Positions 27,180 to 38,901 of a DNA stretch of 64,000 bases are shown one piece after another (the first letter of the stretch is position 1; each line of letters begins with the position of its first letter). The stretch comes from Coriaria nepalensis. Its lineage: Eukaryota; Streptophyta; Magnoliopsida; Cucurbitales; Coriariaceae. The translations under genes were made by a program, and so were the position numbers. The notes beneath the pieces were generated by a model, which was given only the letters and a program-made list of their open reading frames with translations, did not search any database and was not told the DNA's origin. Location of the stretch: NCBI GenBank assembly GCA_027186245.1, contig CP114481.1, forward strand, positions 39,959,501 through 40,023,500. The letters are read 5' to 3'.

Positions 27180-30100
27180 CACTACAGACACAACTTTTGT
27201 GTATAACTTGCAAATGATCAGTGCAAGGAAAGTGTGCATTCGTTTAACCTTAAAATCATTTCAATGAGTCATTGCAAGTCAATAACTTATTTCAAAGCAA
27301 TTCGAACAAATTCTAGTTTTGCACTACAGACACAGCTTTTGTGCAAAACTTGCAATTGATCATTGCAAGGAAAGTGTGCATTCGTTTAAAATTAAAATCA
27401 TTTCAAAGAGTCCTTTCAAGTCAATAACTTATTTCAAAGCAAGTCGAACGAATTCTAGTTTTGCACTACAGACACAACTATTGTGCGTAACTTGCAAATG
27501 ATCAGTGCAAGGAAAGTGTGCATTCGTTTAACCTTAAAATCATTTTAATGAGTCATTGCAAGTCAATAACTTATTTCAAAGCAATTCGAACGAATTCTAG
27601 TTTTGCACTACAGACACAACTTTTGTGCATAACTTGCAAATGATCATTGCAAGGAAAGTGTGCTTTCGTTTAACCTTAAAATCATTTCAATGAGTCATTG
27701 CAAGTCAATAACTTATTTCAAAGCAATTCGAACGAATTCTAGTTTTGCACTACAGACACAGCTTTTGTGCATTACTTGCAAATGATCTTTGCAAGGAAAG
27801 TGTGCATTCGTTTAACCTTAAAATCATTTCAATGAGTCATTGCAAGTCAATAACTTATGTCAAAGCAACTCGAACGAATTCTAGTTTTGCACTACAGACA
27901 CAACTTTTGTGTATAACTTGCAAATGATCAGTGCAAGGAAAGTGTGCATTCGTTTAACCTTAAAATCATTTCAATGAGTCATTGCAAGTCAATAACTTAT
28001 TTCAAAGCAATTCGAACGAATTCTAGTTTTGCACTACAGACACAGCTTTTGTACAAAACTTGCAATTGATCATTGCAAGGAAAGTGTGCATTCGTTTAAA
28101 ATTAAAATCATTTCAAAGAGTCCTTTCAAGTCAATAACTTATTTCAAAGCCAGTCGAACGAATTCTAATTTTGCACTACAGACACAACTTTTGTGCATAA
28201 CTTGCAAATGATCATTGCAGGGAAAGTGTGCTGTCGTTTAACCTTAAAATCATTTCAATGAGTCATTGCAAGTCAATAACTTATTTCAAAGCAAGTCGAA
28301 CGAATTCTAATTTTGCACTACAGACACAACTTTTGTGCATAACTTGCAAATGATCATTGCAATGAAAGTGTGCATTCGTTTAACCTTAAAATCTTTTAAA
28401 TGAGTCATTGCAAGTCAATAACTTATGTCAAAGCAAGTCGAACGAATTCTAGTTTTGCACTACAGACACAACTTTTGTGCATAACTTGCAAATGATCATT
28501 GCAGGGAAAGTGTGCATTCGTTTAACCTTAAAATCATTTCAATGAGTCATTACAACTCAATAACTTATTTCAAAGCAATTCGAACGAATCCTAGTTTTGC
28601 ACTACAGACACAACTTTTGTGCATAACTTGCAAATGATCATTGCAAGGAAAGTGTGCTTTCGTTTAACCTTAAAATCATTTCAATGAGTTCTTTCAAGTC
28701 AATAACTTATGTCAAAGCAAGTCGAACGAATTCTAGTTTTCTACTAAAAACACAGCTTTTGTGCATAACTTGCAAATGATCAGTGCAAGGAAAGTGTGCA
28801 TTCGTTTAACCTTAAAATCATTTCAATGAGTCATTGCAAGTCAATAACTTATTTCAAAGCAATTCGAACGAATTCTAGTTTTGCACTACAGACACAGCTT
28901 TTGTGCATAACTTGCAAATGATCTTTGCAAGGAAAGTGTGCATTCTTTTAACCTTAAAATCATTTCAATGAGTCATTGCAAGTCATAAACTTATGTCAAA
29001 GCAACTCGAACGAATTCTAGTTTTGCACTACAGACACAACTTTTGTGTATAACTTGCAAATGATCAGTGCAAGGAAAGTGTGCATTCGTTTAACCTTAAA
29101 ATCATTTCAATGAGTCATTGCAAGTCAATAACTTATTTCAAAGCAATTCGAACGAATTCTAGTTTTGCACTACAGACACAGCTTTTGTGCAAAACTTGCA
29201 ATTGATCATTGCAAGGAAAGTGTGCATTCGTTTAAAATTAAAATCATTTCAAAGAGTCCTTTCAAGTCAATAACTTATTTCAAAGCAAGTCGAACGAATT
29301 CTAGTTTTGCACTACAGACACAACTATTGTGCGTAACTTGCAAATGATCAGTGCAAGGAAAGTGTGCATTCGTTTAACCTTAAAATCATTTTAATGAGTC
29401 ATTGCAAGTCAATAACTTATTTCAAAGCAATTCGAACGAATTCTAGTTTTGCACTACAGACACAACTTTTGTGCATAACTTGCAAATGATCATTGCAAGG
29501 AAAGTGTGCTTTCGTTTAACCTTAAAATCATTTCAATGAGTCATTGCAAGTCAATAACTTATTTCAAAGCAATTCGAACGAATTCTAGTTTTGCACTACA
29601 GACACAGCTTTTGTGCATTACTTGCAAATGATCTTTGCAAGGAAAGTGTGCATTCGTTTAACCTTAAAATCATTTCAATGAGTCATTGCAAGTCAATAAC
29701 TTATGTCAAAGCAACTCGAACGAATTCTAGTTTTGCACTACAGACACAACTTTTGTGTATAACTTGCAAATGATCAGTGCAAGGAAAGTGTGCATTCGTT
29801 TAACCTTAAAATCATTTCAATGAGTCATTGCAAGTCAATAACTTATTTCAAAGCAATTCGAACGAATTCTAGTTTTGCACTACAGACACAGCTTTTGTAC
29901 AAAACTTGCAATTGATCATTGCAAGGAAAGTGTGCATTCGTTTAAAATTAAAATCATTTCAAAGAGTCCTTTCAAGTCAATAACTTATTTCAAAGCCAGT
30001 CGAACGAATTCTAATTTTGCACTACAGACACAACTTTTATGCATAACTTGCAAATGATCATTGCAGGGAAAGTGTGCTGTCGTTTAACCTTAAAATCATT

Positions 30101-30300
30101 TCAATGAGTCATTGCAAGTCAATAACTTATTTCAAAGCAAGTCGAACGAATTCTAATTTTGCACTACAGACACAACTTTTGTGCATAACTTGCAAATGAT
30201 CATTGCAATGAAAGTGTGCATTCGTTTAACCTTAAAATCTTTTAAATGAGTCATTGCAAGTCAATAACTTATGTCAAAGCAAGTCGAACGAATTCTAGTT
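27180..30300 (+). repeat. 13-monomer HOR pair (27.18-28.46 and 29.03-30.30 kb)
   Basis: The unit series GTGCAAAACTTGC, GTGCATTACTTGC, GTACAAAACTTGC, GCAGGGAAAGTGTGCTGTCG, AATGAAAGTG and ATCTTTTAAATG occurs twice, 1846 bp (13 units) apart; ATCTTTTAAA is at 28391 and 30237. About nine of the 13 units are shared. The intervening 28.46-29.03 kb holds a type D unit and others not repeated after the second copy. Confidence 0.85.
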
Positions 30301-30399
30301 TTGCAGTACAGACACAACTTTTGTGCATAACTTGCAAATGATCATTGCAAGGAAAGTGTGCATTCGTTTAACCTTTAAATCATTTCAATGAGTCATTGC

Positions 30400-33300
30400 A
30401 AGTCAATAACTTATGTCAAAGCAAGTCGAACGAATTCTAGTTTTGCACTACAGACACAACTTTTGTGCATAACTTGCAAATGATCAGTGCAAGGAAAGTG
30501 TGCATTCGTTTAACCTTAAAATCATTTCAATGAGTCATTGCAAGTCAATAACTTATTTCAAAGCAATTCGAACGAATTCTAGTTTTGCACTACAGACACA
30601 ACTTTTGTGCATAACTTGCAAATGATCATTGCAAGGAAAGTGTGCTTTCGTTTAACCTTAAAATCATTTCAATGAGTCATTTCAAGTCAATAACTTATGT
30701 CAAAGCAAGTCGAACGAATTCTAGTTTTGCACTACACACACAACTTTTGTGCATAACTTGCAAATGGTCATTGCAAGGAAAGTGTGCATTCGTTTAACCT
30801 TAAAATCATTTCAACGAGTCATTGCAAGTCAATAACTTATGTCAAAGCAAGTCGAACGAATTCGAGTTTTGCACTACAGACACAACTTTTGTGCATAACT
30901 TGCAAATGATCAGTGCAAGGAAAGTGTGCATTCGTTTAACCTTAAAATCATTTCAATGAGTCATTGCATGTCAATAACTTATTTCAAAGCAATTCGAACG
31001 AATTCTAGTTTTGCACTACAGACACAGCTTTTGTGCAAAACTTGCAATTGATCATTGCAAGGAAAGTGTGCATTCGTTTAAAATTAAAATCATTTCAAAG
31101 AGTCCTTTCAAGTCAATAACTTATTTCAAAGCCAGTCGAACGAATTCTAATTTTGCACTACAGACACAACTTTTGTGCATAACTTGAAAATGATCATTGC
31201 ACGGAAAGTGTGCTTTCGTTTAACCTTAAAATCATTTCAATGAGTCATTGCAAGTCAATAACTTATTTCAAAGCAATTCGAAAGAATTCTAGTTTTGCAC
31301 TACAGACACAGCTTTTGTGCATAACTTGCAAATGATCATTGCAAGGAAAGTGTGCATTCGTTTAAAATTAAAATCATTTCAAAGAGTCCTTTCAAGTCAA
31401 TAACTTATTTCAAAGCCAGTCGAACGAATTCTAATTTTGCACTACAGACACAACTTTTGTGCATAACTTGCAAATGATCATTGCAGGGAAAGTGTGCATT
31501 CGTTTAACCTTAAAATCATTTCAATGAGTCATTGCAAGTCAATAACTTATTTCAAAGCAAGTCGAACGAATTCTAATTTTGCACTACAGACACAACTTTT
31601 GTGCATAACTTGCAAATGATCATTGCAATGAAAGTGTGCATTCGTTTAACCTTAAAATCATTTAAATGAGTCATTGCAAGTCAATAACTTATGTCAAAGC
31701 AAGTCGAACGAATTCTAGTTTTGCACTACAGACACAACTTTTGTGCATAACTTGCAAATGATCATTGCAAGGAAAGTGTGCATTCGTTTAACCTTTAAAT
31801 CATTTCAATGAGTCATTGCAAGTCAATAACTTATGTCAAAGCAAGTCGAACGAATTCGAGTTTTGCACTACAGACACAACTTTTGTGCATAACTTGCAAA
31901 TGATCAGTGCAAGGAAAGTTGCATTCGTTTAACCTTAAAATCATTTCAATGAGTCATTGCAAGTCAATAACTTATGTCAAAGCAACTCGAACGAATTCTA
32001 GTTTTGCACTACAGACACAACTTTTGTGTATAACTTGCAAATGATCAGTGCAAGGAAAGTGTGCATTCGTTTAACCTTAAAATCATTTCAATGAGTCATT
32101 GCAAGTCAATAACTTATTTCAAAGCAATTCGAACGAATTCTAGTTTTGCACTACAGACACAGCTTTTGTGCAAAACTTGCAATTGATCATTGCAAGGAAA
32201 GTGTGCATTCGTTTAAAATTAAAATCATTTCAAAGAGTCCTTTCAAGTCAATAACTTATTTCAAAGCAAGTCGAACGAATTCGAGTTTTGCACTACAGAC
32301 ACAACTTTTGTGCATAACTTGCAAATGATCAGTGCAAGGAAAGTGTGCATTCGTTTAACCTTTAAATCCTTTCAATGAGTCATTGCAAGTCAATAACTTA
32401 TGTCAAAGCAAGTCGAACGAATTCGAGTTTTGCACTACAGACACAACTTTTGTGCATAACTTGCAAATGATCAGTGCAAGGAAAGTGTGCATTCGTTTAA
32501 CCTTAAAATCATTTCAATGAGTCATTGCAAGTCAATAACTTATTTCAAAGCAATTCGAACGAATTCTAGTTTTGCACTACAGACACAACTTTTGTGCATA
32601 ACTTGCAAATGATCATTGCAAGGAAAGTGTGCTTTCGTTTAACCTTAAAATCATTTCAATGAGTCATTTCAAGTCAATAACTTATGTCAAAGCAAGTCGA
32701 ACGAATTCTAGTTTTGCACTACACACACAACTTTTGTGCATAACTTGCAAATGATCATTGCAAGGAAAGTGTGCATTCGTTTAACCTTAAAATCATTTCA
32801 ATGAGTCATTTCAATTCAATAACTTATGTCAAAGCAAGTCGAACGAATTCTAGTTTTGCACTACAGACACAACTTTTGTGCATAACTTGCAAATGATCAG
32901 TGCAAGGAAAGTGTGCATTCGTTTAACCTTAAAATCATTTCAATGAGTCATTGCAAGTCAATAACTTATTTCAAAGCAATTCGAACGAATTCTAGTTTTG
33001 CACTACAGACACAACTTTTGTGCATAACTTGCAAATGATCATTGCAAGGAAAGTGTGCTTTCGTTTAACCTTAAAATCATTTCAATGAGTCATTTCAAGT
33101 CAATAACTTATGTCAAAGCAAGTCGAACGAATTCTAGTTTTGCACTACACACACAACTTTTGTGCATAACTTGCAAATGGTCATTGCAAGGAAAGTGTGC
33201 ATTCGTTTAACGTTAAAATCATTTCAATGAGTCATTGCAAGTCAATAACTTATGTCAAAGCAAGTCGAACGAATTCGAGTTTTGCACTACAGACACAACT

Positions 33301-33665
33301 TTTGTGCATAACTTGCAAATGCTCAGTGCAAGGAAACTGTGCATTCGTTTAACCTTAAAATCATTTCAATGAGTCATTGCATGTCAATAACTTATTTCAA
33401 AGCAATTCGAACGAATTCTAGTTTTGCACTACAGACACAGCTTTTGTGCAAAACTTGCAATTGATCATTGCAAGGAAAGTGTGCATTCGTTTAAAATTAA
33501 AATCATTTCAAAGAGTCCTTTCAAGTCAATAACTTATTTCAAAGCCAGTCGAACGAATTCTAATTTTGCGCTACAGACACAACTTTTGTGCATAACTTGC
33601 AAATGATCATTGCAGGGAAAGTGTGCTTTCGTTTAACCTTAAAATCGTTTCAATGAGTCATTGCA
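30400..33665 (+). repeat. 17-monomer-spaced HOR pair with a nested 3-monomer repeat
   Basis: The block 30400-31250 recurs at about 32813-33665: AAATGGTC is at 30763/33176 and TCATTGCATG at 30961/33374, 2413 bp apart, i.e. 17 units less the one-base deletion at 31.92 kb. Before the second copy, 32377-32802 and 32803-33228 form a tandem 3-unit (426 bp) pair, each with a TGCTTTCG unit then a CACACACAAC unit. GAATTCGAG variants concentrate here. Confidence 0.8.
31809..31949 (+). repeat. 141-bp monomer, AAAGTTGCATTC deletion
   Basis: AAAGTTGCATTC is read near 31916 where other units have AAAGTGTGCATTC with one more base (counting the G/T run, a net loss of one). The unit phase shifts by -1 from here. 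Confidence 0.85.
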
Positions 33666-34900
33666 AGTCAATAACTTATTTCAAAGCAAGTCGAACGAAT
33701 TCTAATTTTGCACTACAGACACAACTTTTGTGCATAACTTGCAAATGATCATTGCAATGAAAGTGTGCATTCGTTTAACCTTAAAATCATTTCAATGAGT
33801 CATTGCAAGTCAATAACTTATGTCAAAGCAAGTCGAACGAATTCTAGTTTTGCACTACAGACACAACTTTTGTGCATAACTTGCAAATGATCAGTGCAAG
33901 GAAAGTGTGCATTCGTTTAACCTTAAAATCATTTCAATGAGTCATTACAAGTCAATAACTTCTTTCAAACCAATTCGAACGAATTCTAGTTTTGCACTAC
34001 CGACACAACTTTTGTGCATAACTTGCAAATGATCATTGCAAGGAAAGTGTGCATTCGTTTAACCTTAAAATCATTTCAATGAGTCATTGCAACTCAATAA
34101 CTTATGTCAAAGCAAGTCGAACGAATTCTAGTTTTGCACTACAGACACAACTTTTGTGCATAACTTGCAAATGATCATTGCAAGGAAAGTGTGCATTCGT
34201 TTAACCTTAAAATCATTTCAATGAGTCATTGCAAGTCAATAACTTATTTCAAAGCAATTTTAAAGAATTCTAGTTATGCACTACAGACACAGCTTTTGTG
34301 CATAACTTGCAAATGATCATTGCAAGGAAAGTGTGCATTCGTTTAAAATTAAAATCGTTTCAAAGATTCCTTTCAAGTCAATAACTTATTTCAAAGCAAG
34401 TCGAACGAATCCTAATTTTGCACTACAGACACGACTTTTGTGCATAACTTGCAAATGATCATTGCAAGGAAAGTGTGCATTCGTTTAACCTTAAAATCAT
34501 TTCAATGAGTCATTGCAAGTCAATAACTTATTTCAAAGCAATTCGAACGAATTCTAGTTATGCACTACAGACACAACTTTTGTGCATAACTTGCAAATGA
34601 TCATTGCAAGGAAAGTGTGCATTCGTTTAACCTTAAAATCAGTTCAATGAGTCATTGCAAGTCAATAACTTATGTCAAAGCAAGTGGAACGAATTCTAGT
34701 TTTGCACTACAGACACAACTTTTGTGCATAACTTGCAAATGATCAGTGCAAGGAAAGTGTGCATTCGTTTAACCTTAAAATCATTTCAATGAGTCATTGC
34801 AAGTCAATAACTTATTTCAAAGCAATTCGAACGAATTCTAGTTTTGCACTACAGACACAACTTTTGTGCATAACTTGCAAATGATCATTGCATGGAAAGT
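33666..34900 (+). repeat. Mixed satellite monomers
   Basis: About nine units of types A, B and C with private changes (GCAATTTTAAAG, TAGTTATGCAC, AAGATTCC, GAATCCTAA, CTTCTTTCAAACC). No tandem HOR that I could confirm and no other sequence. Confidence 0.72.
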
Positions 34901-34909
34901 GTGCATTTG

Positions 34910-37900
34910 TTTAAATTAAAGTCATTTCAAAGAGTCCTTTCAAGTCAATAACTTATTTCAAAGCAAGTCGAACGAATTCTAATTTTGCACTACAGACACA
35001 ACTTTTGTGCGTAACTTGCAAATGATCATTGCAAGGAAAGTGTGCATTCGTTTAACCTTAAAATCATTTCAATGAGTCATTGCAAGTCAATAACTTATGT
35101 CAAAGCAAGTCGAACGAATTCTAGTTTTGCACTACAGACACTACTTTTGTGCATAACTTGCAAATGATCAGTGCAAGGAAAGTGTGCATTCGTTTAACCT
35201 TAAAATCATTTTCATGAGTCATTGCAAGTCAATAACTTATTTCAAAGCAATTCGAACGAATTCTAGTTTTGCACTACAGACACAACTTTTGTGCATAACT
35301 TGCAAATGATCAGTGCGAGGAAAGTGTGCATTCGTTTAACCTTAAAATCATTTCAATGAGTCATTGCAAGTCAATAACTTATTTCAAAGCAATTCGAACG
35401 AATTCTAGTTTTGCACTACAGACACAACTTTTGTGCATAACTTGCAAATGATCATTGCAAGGAAAGTGTGCATTCGTTTAAATTAAAATCATTTCAAAGA
35501 GTCCTTTCAAGTCAATAACTTATTTGAAAGCAAATCGAACGAATTCTAATTTTGCACTACCGACACAACTTTCGTGCATAACTTGCAAATGATCATTGAA
35601 AGGAAAGTGTGCATTCGTTTAACCTTAAAATCATTTCAATGAGTCATTGCAAGTCAATAACTTATGTCAAAGCAAGTCGAACGAATTCTAGTTTTGCACT
35701 ACAGACTCAACTTTTGTGCATAACTTGCAAATGATCATTGCAAGGAAAGTGTGCATTCGTTTAACCTTAAAATCATTTCAATGAGTCATTACAAGTCAAT
35801 AACTTCTTTCAAAGCAATTCGAACGAATTCTAGTTTTCCACTACAGACACAACTTTTGTGCATAACTTGCAAATGATCATTGCAAGGAAAGTGTGCATTC
35901 GTTTAAATTAAAGTCATTTCAAAGAGTCCTTTCAAGTCAATAACTTATTTCAAAACAAGTCGAACGAATTCTAATTTTGCACTACAGACACAACTTTTGT
36001 GCGTAACTTGCAAATGATCATTGCAAGGAAAGTGTGCATTCGTTTAACCTTAAAATCATTTCAATGAGTCATTGCAAGTCAATAACTTATGTCAAAGCAA
36101 GTCGAACGAATTCTAGTTTTGCACTACAGACACTACTTTTGTGCATAACTTGCAAATGATCAGTGCAAGGAAAGTGTGCATTCGTTTAACCTTAAAATCA
36201 TTTCAATGAGTCATTGCAAGTCAATAACTTATTTCAAAGCAATTCGAACGAATTCTAGTTTTGCACTACAGACACAGCATTTGTGCATAACTTGCAAATG
36301 ACCATTGCAAGGAAAGTGTGCATTCGTTTAAATTAAAGTCATTTCAAAGAGTCCTTTCAAGTCAATAACTTATTTCAAAGCAAGTCGAACGAATTCTAAT
36401 TTTGCACTACAGACACAACTTTTGTGCGTAACTTGCAAATGATCATTGCAAAGAAAGTGTGCATTCGTTTAACCTTAAAATCATTTCAATGAGTCATTGC
36501 AAGTCAATAACTTATGTCAAAGCAAGTCGAACAAATTCTAGTTTTGCACTACAGACACTACTTTTGTGCATAACTTGCAAATGATCAGTGCAAGGAAAGT
36601 GTGCATTCGTTTAACCTTAAAATCATTTTCATGAGTCATTGCAAGTCAATAACTTATTTCAAAGCAATTCGAACGAATTCTAGTTTTGCACTACAGACAC
36701 AACTTTTGTGCATAACTTGCAAATGACCAGTGCGAGGAAAGTGTGCATTCGTTTAACCTTAAAATCATTTCAATGAGTCATTGCAAGTCAATAACTTATT
36801 TCAAAGCAAGTCGAACGAATTCTAGTTTTGCACTACAGACACAACTTTTGTGCATAACTTGCAAATGATCAGTGCAAGGAAAGTGTGCATTCGTTTAACC
36901 TTAAAATCATTTCAATGAGTCATTGCAAGTCAATAACTTATTTCAAAGCAATTCGAACGAATTCTAGTTTTGCACTACAGACACAGCATTTGTGCATAAC
37001 TTGCAAATGACCATTGCAAGGAAAGTGTGCATTCGTTTAAAATTAAAATCATTTCAAAGAGTCCTTTCAAGTCAATAACTTATTTCAAAGTAAGTCGAAC
37101 GAATTCTAATTTTGCACTACAGACACAACTTTTGTGCGTAACTTGCAAATGATCATTGCAAGGAAAGTGTGCATTCGTTTAACCTTAAAATCATTTCAAT
37201 GAGTCATTGCAAGTCAATAACTTTTGTCAAAGCAAGTCGAACGAATTCTAGTTTTGCACTACAGACACTACTTTTGTGCATAACTTGCAAATGATCAGTG
37301 CAAGGAAAGTGTGCATTCGTTTAACCTTAAAATCATTTTCATGAGTCATTGCAAGTCAATAACTTATGTCAAAGCAAGTCGAACGAATTCTAGTTTTGCA
37401 CTACAGACACAACTTTTGTGCATAACTTGCAAATGATCATTGCAAGGAAAGTGTGCATTCGTTTAACCTTAAAATCATTTCAATGAGTCATTACAAGTCA
37501 ATAACTTCTTTCAAAGCAATTCGAACGAATTCTAGTTTTCCACTACAGACACAACTTTTGTGCATAACTTGCAAATGATCATTGCAAGGAAAGTGTGCAT
37601 TCGTTTAAATTAAAGTCATTTCAAAGAGTCCTTTCAAGTCAATAACTTATTTCAAAGCAAGTCGAACGAATTCTAATTTTGCACTACAGACACAACTTTT
37701 GTGCGTAACTTGCAAATGATCATTGCAAGGAAAGTGTGCATTCGTTTAACCTTAAAATCATTTCAATGAGTCATTGCAAGTCAATAACTTATGTCAAAGC
37801 AAGTCGAACGAATTCTAGTTTTGCACTACAGACACTACTTTTGTGCATAACTTGCAAATGATCAGTGCAAGGAAAGTGTGCATTCGTTTAACCTTAAAAT

Positions 37901-38180
37901 CATTTTAATGAGTCATTGCAAGTCAATAACTTATTTCAAAGCAATTCGAACGAATTCTAGTTTTGCACTACAGACACAACTTTTGTGCATAACTTGCAAA
38001 TGATCAGTGCGAGGAAAGTGTGCATTCGTTTAACCTTAAAATCATTTCAATGAGTCATTGCAAGTCAATAACTTATTTCAAAGCAATTCGAACGAATTCT
38101 AGTTTTGCACTACAGACACAACTTTTGTGCATAACTTGCAAATGATCATTGCAAGGAAAGTGTGCAGTCGTTTAAATTAA
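34910..38180 (+). repeat. Cluster 1 of one-base-deleted type C modules
   Basis: TTTAAATTAAA replaces TTTAAAATTAAA at 34910, 35478, 35902, 36328, 37604 and 38171, each making the unit 141 bp. One intact TTTAAAATTAAA (about 37036) lies between them. Four also share AAAGTCATTTC in place of AAAATCATTTC, so they look like copies of one deleted ancestor and not independent slips. Confidence 0.88.
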
Positions 38181-38500
38181 AATCATTTCAAAGAGTCCTT
38201 TCGAGTCAATAACTTATTTGAAAGCAAATCGAACGAATTCTAATTTTGCACTACCGACACAACTTTCGTGCATAACTTGCAAATGATCATTGAAAGGAAA
38301 GTGTGCATTCGTTTAACCTTAAAATCATTTCAATGAGTCATTGCAAGTCAATAACTTATGTCAAAGCAAGTCGAACGAATTCTAGTTTTGCACTACAGAC
38401 ACAACTTTTGTGCATAACTTGCAAATGATCATTGCAAGGAAAGTGTGCATTCGTTTAACCTTAAAATCATTTCAATGAGTCATTGCAAGTCAATAACTTA
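35000..38500 (+). repeat. 19-monomer-spaced HOR pair with local 3- to 7-monomer spacing
   Basis: The unit with GCAAATCG, ACTACCGACAC, TTTCGTGC and ATTGAAAGG occurs at about 35530 and 38225, 2694 bp apart (19 units less four one-base deletions). CACTACTTTTG recurs at about 35139, 36131, 36556, 37266 and 37833 (7, 3, 5 and 4 units). CACAGCATTTG with GACCATTGC first appears at 36272. Confidence 0.8.
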
Positions 38501-38614
38501 TTTCAAAGCAATTCGAACGAATTCTAGTTTTGCACTACAGACACAACTTTTGTGCATAACTTGCAAATGATCAGTGCGAGGAAAGTGTGCATTCGTTTAA
38601 CCTTAAAATCATTT

Positions 38615-38627
38615 CAATGAGTCATTG
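38615..38627. other. Boundary dyad CAATGAGTCATTG (one per monomer)
   Basis: A perfect odd palindrome: six-base arms around a central G, containing TGAGTCA, the consensus for AP-1 family bZIP proteins. It recurs in most type A and B units. Type C (AGAGTCC) and units with TCATTTC lose part of it. A central G-to-C form (ATGACTCAT) near 5395, 5964, 7953 and 8521 keeps the symmetry. The motif match is seen; protein binding is not shown. Confidence 0.75.
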
Positions 38628-38651
38628 CAAGTCAATAACTTATTTCAAAGC

Positions 38652-38665
38652 AATTCGAACGAATT
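38652..38665. other. Dyad AATTCGAACGAATT over the EcoRI site
   Basis: Six-base inverted arms (AATTCG / CGAATT) with a two-base AA spacer, inside unit positions 35-48 and overlapping GAATTC. It is complete only in type B units; the T-to-G change in type A, C and D units (GCAAGTCG) cuts the arms to three bases. Confidence 0.75.
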
Positions 38666-38702
38666 CTAGTTTTGCACTACAGACACAACTTTTGTGCATA
38701 AC

Positions 38703-38721
38703 TTGCAAATGATCATTGCAA
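38703..38721. other. Dyad TTGCAAATGATCATTGCAA
   Basis: An eight-base palindrome ATGATCAT flanked by inverted TTGCA/TGCAA arms with one unpaired A, at unit positions 86-104. The ATCAGTGC form typical of type A disrupts the inner palindrome and leaves TGATCA. The flanks also resemble TTGCAA half-sites of C/EBP-like proteins, which is motif resemblance only. Confidence 0.72.
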
Positions 38722-38759
38722 GGAAAGTGTGCATTCGTTTAACCTTAAAATCATTTCAA

Positions 38760-38901
38760 TGAGTCATTGCAAGTCAATAACTTATGTCAAAGCAAGTCGA
38801 ACGAATTCTAGTTTTGCACTACAGACACAACTTTTGTGCATAACTTGCAAATGATCAGTGCAAGGAAAGTGTGCATTCGTTTAACCTTAAAATCATTTCA
38901 A
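38760..38901 (+). repeat. Exemplar type A monomer
   Basis: It follows the type B exemplar directly. It differs from it at a few linked sites: TTATGTC instead of TTATTTC, GCAAGTCG instead of GCAATTCG, and ATCAGTGC instead of ATCATTGC. These variants co-occur in many units across the window, and A is often followed by B, giving a frequent A-B dimer register. Confidence 0.85.

Larger units (their letters stand above)
38622..38722 (+). repeat. Internal direct repeat TCATTGCAAG within one monomer
   Basis: TCATTGCAAG occurs at 38622-38631 and again at 38713-38722, 91 bp apart (51 bp round the unit boundary). Upstream context is also similar (CAATGAG versus AAATGA), a 15-16 base match with one indel. 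This suggests that the 142-bp unit arose from shorter related segments, which is inference. Confidence 0.65.
38618..38759 (+). repeat. Exemplar type B monomer (closest to the array majority)
   Basis: A 142-bp unit with no private variant that I noticed. It carries TTATTTC, GCAATTCG, TTTTGCACTACAG, ATCATTGC and AACCTTAAAATC. It is useful as the reference for positions within the unit: boundary dyad at -3 to 10, GCAATTCG dyad at 35-48, EcoRI site at 44-49, GCACTAC at 57-63, ATGATCAT dyad at 86-104, TTTAACC near 121-127. Confidence 0.9.

Noticed and set aside
26467..33606. Ten 60-codon open frames (26467 to 33606), each TTG-initiated and nearly identical
   Set aside because: They are satellite sequence read through a B plus type C unit pair: same spacing in multiples of 142 bp, no ATG, no ribosome-binding or promoter context, and other copies of the same units are closed by stops. 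They are openings by chance, not genes.
38727..38745. CENP-B box in GTGCATTCGTTTAACCTTA
   Set aside because: Only the left half (TTCG followed four bases later by A) fits; the essential CGGG half is absent in all units I inspected.
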